DNA of 6,495 bases from Spirochaetales bacterium (lineage in GTDB: Bacteria > Spirochaetota > Spirochaetia > Sphaerochaetales > Sphaerochaetaceae), in the NCBI GenBank assembly GCA_012519125.1, contig JAAYQY010000397.1, positions 1 to 6,495 on the forward strand, given 5' to 3'. Both the position numbers and the translations under genes were made by a program. Shown one piece after another: positions 1-4,448 of the stretch; the first letter of the stretch is position 1, and every line of letters starts with the position of its first letter. Below the pieces are notes generated by a model. The model saw only the letters and a list, made by a program, of their open reading frames with translations, was not told the DNA's origin and did not search any database.

Positions 1-143
1 AGGCTGATGGCCACTTTTGCATCAACGTTCGAATGGAGGCGGTTGATCTCCGTCCCACCGGCGTAGAACACACTCTTATTCTTGTTGCGCTTCAGTTTCA
101 GCGCATCCTCGGTATCGGTCGCTACGAGATATTCCTGTATCAT
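1..143 (-). CDS. ygfM: YgfM-like FAD subunit of a molybdenum hydroxylase (partial, N-terminus only)
   Basis: Only the first 47 codons are inside the window, and the frame is open to the left edge. The protein begins MIQEYLVATDTEDALKLK and continues to FYAGGTEINRL and a VAISL stretch. The AGGT segment is the FAD pyrophosphate-binding loop typical of the FAD subunits of xanthine dehydrogenase/CO dehydrogenase-type enzymes. The layout matches E. coli YgfM as I remember it (MIEQFF..., WFAGGSKLN, IAISL). Such subunits pass electrons between the iron-sulfur/molybdenum subunit and FAD in the cytoplasm. The start ATG (143-141) overlaps the TGA of the upstream deaminase gene (ATGA), with AGGAGG at 153-148. 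The two genes are therefore probably translationally coupled. Its molybdenum partner (XdhD/XdhA type) would be expected farther left. A different purine-hydroxylase FAD subunit is possible, since only the N-terminus is visible. Confidence 0.85.
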   Translation of the reverse strand, partial: MIQEYLVATDTEDALKLKRNKNKSVFYAGGTEINRLHSNVDAKVAIS

Positions 144-1528
144 ACAGCCTCCTGTCTTTCTGCTTTCTCAAGCATGCGCTTGCTGATGGCATTCGCCTTG
201 TCGGCAAGCTCCTGTTCATCAAAGCCGACCAACTGTCCATGGTCGACCACGACTTTTCCGTTGATGATCGTATAATCGGTATTGTGGTTGGTACCACAAA
301 AGAGCAGACTCGCCACCGGATCGCTGTGGCTCCCTGCATAGGGAAGCGTCGAGACATCAAAGATGGCAAGGTCGGCAGCCCAGCCCTTCTCAAGTCGTCC
401 GACCTGGGAGAAGTTGAGCAGTTTTGCACCGTTCTCGGTTGCAATGGTGAAGGCCTCGTTGGCAGTCAGTGCATCCGCACCATACCGGACACGCTGCAAG
501 AGCAAGGCTTGCCGCACTTCAGCGAGCATATCAGAGCTGTCATTGCTGGCACTTCCATCGACGGCGAGTGCAACGTTGATGCCCATCTCCTTCATCTCCT
601 TGACGCGGCAGATGCCGCTTCCGAGGCGCATGTTCGAGCTGGGGCAGTGGGCGATGTGGGAACCGGTCTCTTTGAGCACCTTCAGTTCCTCATCATTGAA
701 ATGGATGCCATGTGCATACCACACATCCTCACCAATGAGATTGCACTCCTGCATCAGATCCACCGGGCGCATCCCGTACATGGATTGGCAGAAATCAGCT
801 TCATCATAGGTTTCGCACAGGTGGGTGTGCAGGCGTACTCCATACTTTCTCGCAAGCGCTGCCGTGTCTCTCATCAACTCCTTGGTGACACTGAAAGGAG
901 AACAGGGAGCAAGTGCTATCTTGTGCATGGCGTCGGGTGCGCTGTCATGGTAGGTCTTGATGCAGCGTTCACTGTCGCTCAAAATTTCATCTTCGGTTTG
1001 AACAACGCTATCAGGAGGAAGTCCTCCATCCTTCTTGCTCAGGCTCATCGAGCCGCGGGTTGGGCTGAAACGCATCCCCAAGGTATCGGCAGCCTCAAAT
1101 TGCAAACCCATCAAGTCCCCTTTGAAGGAACGGGGATAGAGGTAGTGGTGGTCGGTGGTAAGGGTACAGCCGGTCTTCATGAGTTCTCCCATGGCCAGCA
1201 TGGAAGAGTAATACACGGCATCCTCATCAACATACTTCCATACCTCGTAGAGGAACTTCAGCCAATCAAAAAGCTTGGCATTCTGGACAGCTGGATGGTT
1301 GCGTGTCAATGTCTGATAGAAATGGTGGTGGGTATTCACCAAACCGGGGATGACCACGTGACGTGAGCAATCGATGGTGCGGACCTTGCCGGGTGCTTGC
1401 AAGCCACCGTTCGGGGCTATGGCTTCAACCTTGTTTCCTACGATCAAGAGGTCGGCACCATGGTACTGAGGTCCATCGAACGTTGGTTGGAGGCAGTAGA
1501 TGTTCTGTAAGAGTAGTGAGGAACTCAT
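140..1528 (-). CDS. 8-oxoguanine deaminase-type amidohydrolase (purine deaminase)
   Basis: A 462-residue cytoplasmic metal-dependent hydrolase of the amidohydrolase superfamily. Visible active-site elements are the HxH pair in NTHHHFYQTL (H67, H69), HTHLCE (H234, H236, E239), YAHGIHF (H273), and VDGSASND with the metal-binding aspartate D324. The blocks NAKLFDWL, AHCPSSNMRLGSGI, VDGSASNDSSD and VRQALLLQR are those I associate with the 8-oxoguanine deaminase/hydroxydechloroatrazine ethylaminohydrolase group. Characterised 8-oxoguanine deaminases convert 8-oxoguanine to urate and ammonia. A guanine, isoguanine or s-triazine substrate cannot be excluded from sequence. Length and both ends look normal. 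The ATG at 1528 has AAGGAG 10 nt upstream. The gene follows a structured leader with a terminator-like hairpin, so its transcription is probably attenuated. It overlaps ygfM by 4 bp. Its place beside ygfK, ssnA, ygeY and ygfM supports purine catabolism. Confidence 0.85.
   Translation of the reverse strand: MSSSLLLQNIYCLQPTFDGPQYHGADLLIVGNKVEAIAPNGGLQAPGKVRTIDCSRHVVIPGLVNTHHHFYQTLTRNHPAVQNAKLFDWLKFLYEVWKYVDEDAVYYSSMLAMGELMKTGCTLTTDHHYLYPRSFKGDLMGLQFEAADTLGMRFSPTRGSMSLSKKDGGLPPDSVVQTEDEILSDSERCIKTYHDSAPDAMHKIALAPCSPFSVTKELMRDTAALARKYGVRLHTHLCETYDEADFCQSMYGMRPVDLMQECNLIGEDVWYAHGIHFNDEELKVLKETGSHIAHCPSSNMRLGSGICRVKEMKEMGINVALAVDGSASNDSSDMLAEVRQALLLQRVRYGADALTANEAFTIATENGAKLLNFSQVGRLEKGWAADLAIFDVSTLPYAGSHSDPVASLLFCGTNHNTDYTIINGKVVVDHGQLVGFDEQELADKANAISKRMLEKAERQEAV
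148..153 (-). promoter_or_regulatory. Ribosome binding site of ygfM
   Basis: AGGAGG lies 4 nt before the ATG at 143 and within the last codons of the preceding gene. The perfect match supports this start and coupling across the ATGA overlap, although the spacing is on the short side. Confidence 0.7.
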
Positions 1529-1538
1529 GCCTTCTTAT

Positions 1539-1544
1539 CTCCTT
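1539..1544 (-). promoter_or_regulatory. Ribosome binding site of the deaminase gene
   Basis: AAGGAG lies 10 nt before the ATG at 1528. It begins 4 nt after the 3' arm (1555-1549) of a stem that can close around the terminator hairpin. The same leader folding could therefore also affect translation. Confidence 0.65.
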
Positions 1545-1548
1545 ATTC

Positions 1549-1736
1549 TGCAGGATGCGAAAGGTCTTCAAAAAAAGGCTGCTCAGCAGCTGTCCTGCAA
1601 TACATGGGTACGGCATGCGGGCTGTTCCGCAAGGAAGGCAGAGGCGAAAGGGGTTCGCTGTCACTGCCTTAGTGTCTTCGTTCATGGTGTGGTTGTACAG
1701 GGAAGAGCCCCTTTCCCAGCCTGTATCTCACACATC
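1549..1736 (-). ncRNA. Structured 5' leader, candidate riboswitch/attenuator of unknown class
   Basis: This leader of about 190 nt precedes the deaminase gene, and its folding was read by eye. Hairpin 1 has an outer stem ATGTGTG (1735-1729) with CACACCAT (1691-1684, one bulge). Its inner stems are TACAG/CTGTA (1725-1721/1700-1696) and GGAA/TTCC (1716-1713/1704-1701), with loop AGGGGCTC. Hairpin 2 has AAGGCAG/CTGCCTT (1670-1664/1641-1635) and GCGAA/TTCGC (1658-1654/1648-1644), with loop CCCCT. The loops are complementary over five bases without opening either stem. Hairpin 3 is TGCGG/CCGCA (1631-1627/1620-1616). The terminator hairpin comes next, enclosed by a 7-bp stem (1599-1593 with 1555-1549). 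No short leader peptide with a ribosome binding site is evident. I do not see the three-way junction of purine riboswitches. The GCGAA...TTCGCCTC hairpin faintly recalls the Moco RNA, but its other conserved parts are not apparent. A purine or molybdenum-cofactor ligand is only a guess from the downstream genes. Confidence 0.55.
1570..1590 (-). terminator. Intrinsic terminator (attenuator) in the deaminase leader
   Basis: On the minus strand GCTGC (1590-1586), loop TGA and GCAGC (1582-1578) form a 5-bp GC-rich stem. One C and seven Ts (1576-1570) follow directly. It ends 41 nt before the deaminase ATG and lies downstream of the TATAAT box, so it would stop transcripts inside the leader. That position is typical of an attenuator. 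The stem is short, so its strength is uncertain. A competing GCAG (1598-1595)/CTGC (1589-1586) pairing would break it. Confidence 0.65.
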
Positions 1737-1742
1737 CCCACC

Positions 1743-1748
1743 ATTATA
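1743..1748 (-). promoter_or_regulatory. Putative -10 box (TATAAT) of the deaminase-ygfM transcript
   Basis: A perfect TATAAT lies 33 nt downstream of the hairpin at 1781-1810. This would put the transcript start near 1736, at the foot of leader hairpin 1. No good -35 hexamer is present 16-18 nt upstream, where the sequence is C-rich (CTCCCC type). The promoter, if real, may need an activator, or the leader may be reached by readthrough from ygeY. Confidence 0.5.
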
Positions 1749-1778
1749 CATTTCCATACATAAAGGGGAGGAAGCCTT

Positions 1779-1810
1779 AAACAGCCACAAGGCGATAGCC
1801 CTGTGGCTGT
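1779..1810 (-). terminator. Strong hairpin after ygeY, probable terminator with a weak T tract
   Basis: ACAGCCACAGGGC (1810-1798) pairs with GCCTTGTGGCTGT (1793-1781) to give a 13-bp stem with one G-U pair and a TATC tetraloop. It lies 39 nt after the ygeY stop. Only three Ts (1781-1779) follow on the minus strand. Termination could be partial, or the hairpin may instead protect the 3' end of the upstream mRNA. There is no T tract on the plus-strand side. Confidence 0.55.
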
Positions 1811-1848
1811 AGTGTAGCACATTCGTGCAATCCCTTGTACCGGTTGGC

Positions 1849-3063
1849 TTACTTCTCCAACGAGTACGGAAGCATGGCGTAGAATGCAGCGCAGATCTCC
1901 AGGTCGTCGACACGGTTGATCTCGTTCGGTGCGTGTGCCTGGGCTTCATCGCCAGGGCCGAACCCGATCGCGGGAATCTTGTGCCTGCCGGTGGTTGCCA
2001 CCAGGTTGGTGGAGAAGGTCCACTTGTCGACTACCGGCTTCTTGCCAAACAGGGCCTCATGACCAGCAACACCAGCTTCTACCAACGGATGATCGGCATC
2101 AATCTTCCAGGTGGGGAAGTAGAGTTCCTGTGAGTACTCCTTCTTGGTCCAGCCGATCTTCTCGTAGTTGGGCATCTCGACCACGATGGAATCGGGATCG
2201 TCGCCGGTTGCCTTGGAGATGTATTCGCGAACCTGGCTGATTGCCAGATCTGCATCCTCACCCCAGGTCAGGCGGCGGTCACAATAGAGCATGGCATAGT
2301 CGGCAACAGCACACTGGCTGGGGCCCTTGACGTCCATCTGGCTGACCGTGATGGTTCCCTTTCCAAGGAACTTCTCTTCATCCGGCTGCAGGTCCTTGTT
2401 GAGCTGCTCGATGGCAAGAGCTGCTTTTGCTGCCTTGTAGGCGGCACTGACGCCGCGCTCGGGAGCACTACCGTGGCAGGAGATGCCCTTGAGGATGACA
2501 CGAATTTCCATGCGACCACGATGGCCACGATAGAGGCGGCAGCTGGTCGGTTCGGTGGAAACCACCAAGTCGGGGCGGAAGTTCTCTTCTTCGATCAAAT
2601 ACTTCCAGCACATGCCGTCGCAGTCTTCTTCCATGACGGTGAAGGTGAAGTATACGGTGTACTCACCACCATAGCCGAGTTCCTTGAGAATGCGGCCGGC
2701 GGTGATCATGGATGCAGCGCCACCCTTCTGGTCGGAAGTTCCGCGTCCAAAGACCTTGCCGTCCTTGATCTCTCCGGAGAACGGGTCGAAATCCCAGTTC
2801 TTGAGGTTTCCGACTTCAACCGTATCGATATGGGCGTCGAATGCGAGCTTCTTTGGTCCATTTCCTACGCGACCGATCACCGAACCGAGTCCATCAATAC
2901 GCACTTCATCAAATCCGGCCTCTTCGCAGAGGGTGACGATGAGACGGCAGACATCTTCTTCCTGGGAGCTGTAGCTCTTGGTCTGCACCATTTTCGAGAG
3001 ATTGAGAGCCGTGTAATCACGGTACTCGGCGGCCTTGGCCCTGATCTGTTCCTGAATTGTCAT
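1849..3063 (-). CDS. ygeY: YgeY-like M20 family metallohydrolase
   Basis: A cytoplasmic hydrolase of the M20 peptidase/deacetylase family, 404 residues from the chosen start, close to the roughly 400 of E. coli YgeY. Counted from that start, the metal and catalytic residues are AHIDT (H78, D80), GRGTSDQKGG (D111), MEEDCDG (E145, E146), STEP (E171), CHGSAPERG (H197) and HAPNE (H377). Blocks such as NLKNWDFDPF, CHGSAPERG, VVDKWTFSTN and IGFGPG match YgeY closely from memory. Family annotation says 'putative selenium metabolism hydrolase', and genetic work in gut bacteria links ygeY to anaerobic urate breakdown. The exact substrate is unknown, though a ring-opened ureido or amino-acid-like intermediate is plausible. 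The start at 3063 is preferred because AAAGGGG lies 9 nt upstream and the N-terminus then matches the family. An in-frame ATG at 3105 would add 14 residues behind a poor ribosome binding site. The gene follows ssnA by 51 nt and probably shares its transcript. Confidence 0.9.
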   Translation of the reverse strand: MTIQEQIRAKAAEYRDYTALNLSKMVQTKSYSSQEEDVCRLIVTLCEEAGFDEVRIDGLGSVIGRVGNGPKKLAFDAHIDTVEVGNLKNWDFDPFSGEIKDGKVFGRGTSDQKGGAASMITAGRILKELGYGGEYTVYFTFTVMEEDCDGMCWKYLIEEENFRPDLVVSTEPTSCRLYRGHRGRMEIRVILKGISCHGSAPERGVSAAYKAAKAALAIEQLNKDLQPDEEKFLGKGTITVSQMDVKGPSQCAVADYAMLYCDRRLTWGEDADLAISQVREYISKATGDDPDSIVVEMPNYEKIGWTKKEYSQELYFPTWKIDADHPLVEAGVAGHEALFGKKPVVDKWTFSTNLVATTGRHKIPAIGFGPGDEAQAHAPNEINRVDDLEICAAFYAMLPYSLEK

Positions 3064-3072
3064 CTTGCTATT

Positions 3073-3079
3073 CCCCTTT
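3073..3079 (-). promoter_or_regulatory. Ribosome binding site deciding the ygeY start
   Basis: AAAGGGG lies 9 nt before the ATG at 3063. The three earlier in-frame ATGs (3105, 3099, 3093) have no comparable site, so the shorter protein is favoured. Confidence 0.6.
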
Positions 3080-3114
3080 GACCGTTTGGTCATATGCATC
3101 GTCATCGCCCGTAG

Positions 3115-4437
3115 TTACGGGGCGATTTTGTCCACTTTATCCCATACACGCTTGGCAACCTTGGCTGCCTCGGCGTAGATACGCTCAACATCAAGGCCCG
3201 GGAACTGGTGGTTTTCCATCACCAGCTTGCCATCAACCATGACACTCTCCACACAGTTGCTGCTCATGCCCCATACAAAGTGGCTGGCGGCATTGTCCGA
3301 TACGAGCGGAGTCGGCGCATGATAGTCGCAAATGGTGAGGTCGGCCTTATAGCCTGCCTCCACTTTTCCGAACTTCCCGTCGAAGTACTTCTCAACCAGC
3401 TGGTTGCCCCGGTTCAAGGCTGAGACATAGTCGCTCGGCCACCAGGAACCACCTTGGTCCTTGTGCTTGAAGAAGGCGAGCTTGAGCTCCTCGAACATGT
3501 TGCCACCGCATCCATCGGTCCCGATGATGAGGTTCTTCACCTTCTGGATATTCTGACAGTACCCGACGTTGTTGTTCATGTTGCTTCTGCCATTGTGAGC
3601 AAAGAAACAATCATGGGCATTGATCTTCTCGATCTCTGCCTCGTTCAGCCAAAGGCCGTGCACCAACAGCGAGTTGTCGGTCAAGAGGCCGAACTTCTCC
3701 AGCCGATCGACGATGTCAAGGTGGTATTTGTGATGGCTGTGGACCACATCATACTTGTCCTCAGCCACATGCAGGTGCATGCCTGCCCCACTCTCTCTCA
3801 TTGCCTCGGCCATCAGGCGCAGCCCTTCATCGGGAATGGTGAAGGGGGCATGCCCCCCGATCATCCCCTTGACGAGCTTCCGGCTCTTGGAAGCCATCGC
3901 AAAGCGGAGGTTCTCCTCCACACCTGCCTCAACTTCGCCCATCCCACCATTACGGTCGGTGACCTCATAACAGGTGGAACCACGAACGCCCACCTCTTCC
4001 ATTCCCTTGGCAATGGTGTCCAGCGAGCCCTTGATGTAGGCAGGACTGGCATGATGGTCGATACAGGTTGTGGTGCCACTGGCAATTGCATCGATCGAGC
4101 AGATAAGTGAGCTGTAGTAACAAGCTTCCTCATCAAGACCACGATCCAGGCGCCACCACCACTCCTTGAGAACCTGGATGAAGTCATTCTGGGCTCCGGC
4201 TGAAATCAGCATGCCCCGGGAAAGCCCAGAGTAGTAGTGGTGATGTCCACAAACGTTACCCGGTATCACTGTCTTGAACCGGCCGTCAATCACCTTATCG
4301 GCCTGGACTTGTGCAGCTGCTCCCTTGCCCACTGCCTTGATCACATCATCGGTGATGACAATATCGACATCTTCCAATACGGAAAATGGCATCTGGGTCT
4401 GCATTACCCGTACGTTCTTGATAACAGTAGTAGCCAA
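3115..4437 (-). CDS. ssnA: SsnA, amidohydrolase of the anaerobic purine/'selenium metabolism' cluster
   Basis: A 440-residue amidohydrolase-superfamily protein with no signal peptide. Visible metal-site elements are CGHHHYYSGLSRG (H65, H67), DHHASPAY (H128, H129), HLHVAED (H221, H223), VHG (H260) and GTDG (D308). The stretches WWWRLDR, DEEACYYSSLICS, GGHAPFT, NGRSNMNNNVGY and AGYKADLTICDY match E. coli SsnA over its whole length as I recall it. It resembles chlorohydrolases and guanine deaminases, but its true reaction is not known to me. Co-occurrence with ygfK, ygeY and xanthine-dehydrogenase-like genes suggests hydrolysis or deamination of a purine-derived intermediate. The start codon is TTG (4437-4435), supported by AGGAGG at 4448-4443. 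The next ATG is 11 codons in, inside the conserved beta strand, and lacks such a site. The gene begins 11 nt after the ygfK stop, so the two are almost certainly one operon. Confidence 0.92.
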   Translation of the reverse strand: MATTVIKNVRVMQTQMPFSVLEDVDIVITDDVIKAVGKGAAAQVQADKVIDGRFKTVIPGNVCGHHHYYSGLSRGMLISAGAQNDFIQVLKEWWWRLDRGLDEEACYYSSLICSIDAIASGTTTCIDHHASPAYIKGSLDTIAKGMEEVGVRGSTCYEVTDRNGGMGEVEAGVEENLRFAMASKSRKLVKGMIGGHAPFTIPDEGLRLMAEAMRESGAGMHLHVAEDKYDVVHSHHKYHLDIVDRLEKFGLLTDNSLLVHGLWLNEAEIEKINAHDCFFAHNGRSNMNNNVGYCQNIQKVKNLIIGTDGCGGNMFEELKLAFFKHKDQGGSWWPSDYVSALNRGNQLVEKYFDGKFGKVEAGYKADLTICDYHAPTPLVSDNAASHFVWGMSSNCVESVMVDGKLVMENHQFPGLDVERIYAEAAKVAKRVWDKVDKIAP

Positions 4438-4442
4438 CGTTT

Positions 4443-4448
4443 CCTCCT
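4443..4448 (-). promoter_or_regulatory. Ribosome binding site deciding the TTG start of ssnA
   Basis: AGGAGG lies 5 nt before TTG at 4437, immediately after the ygfK TAA (4451-4449). A strong site at ideal distance is the main reason to accept the non-ATG start. Confidence 0.75.

Noticed and set aside
239..1366. A 375-codon open frame on the plus strand
   Set aside because: It is antisense to the deaminase, whose conserved active-site motifs are clear. The plus-strand translation shows no recognisable domain.
1425..1685. An 86-codon minus-strand frame starting inside the leader (possible leader peptide)
   Set aside because: There is no ribosome binding site before its ATG. It runs far past the deaminase start in another frame, and it shows no run of regulatory codons. 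The RNA structure explains the region better.
1549..1736. Canonical guanine/adenine riboswitch
   Set aside because: The loops can kiss, but hairpin 1 is closed by its own stem before hairpin 2 begins. I see no three-way junction with the conserved purine-binding core.
1363..1812. A 149-codon plus-strand frame across the intergenic gap
   Set aside because: It crosses the deaminase N-terminus, the leader and the promoter antisense, with no recognisable protein features.
2473..3081. A 202-codon plus-strand open frame
   Set aside because: It lies wholly antisense to the conserved ygeY coding sequence and has no recognisable motif.
3064..3105. Longer ygeY start at 3105
   Set aside because: It is possible, but it has a weak ribosome binding site and adds 14 basic, Met-rich residues not expected in the family. 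The start at 3063 has AAAGGGG at good spacing.
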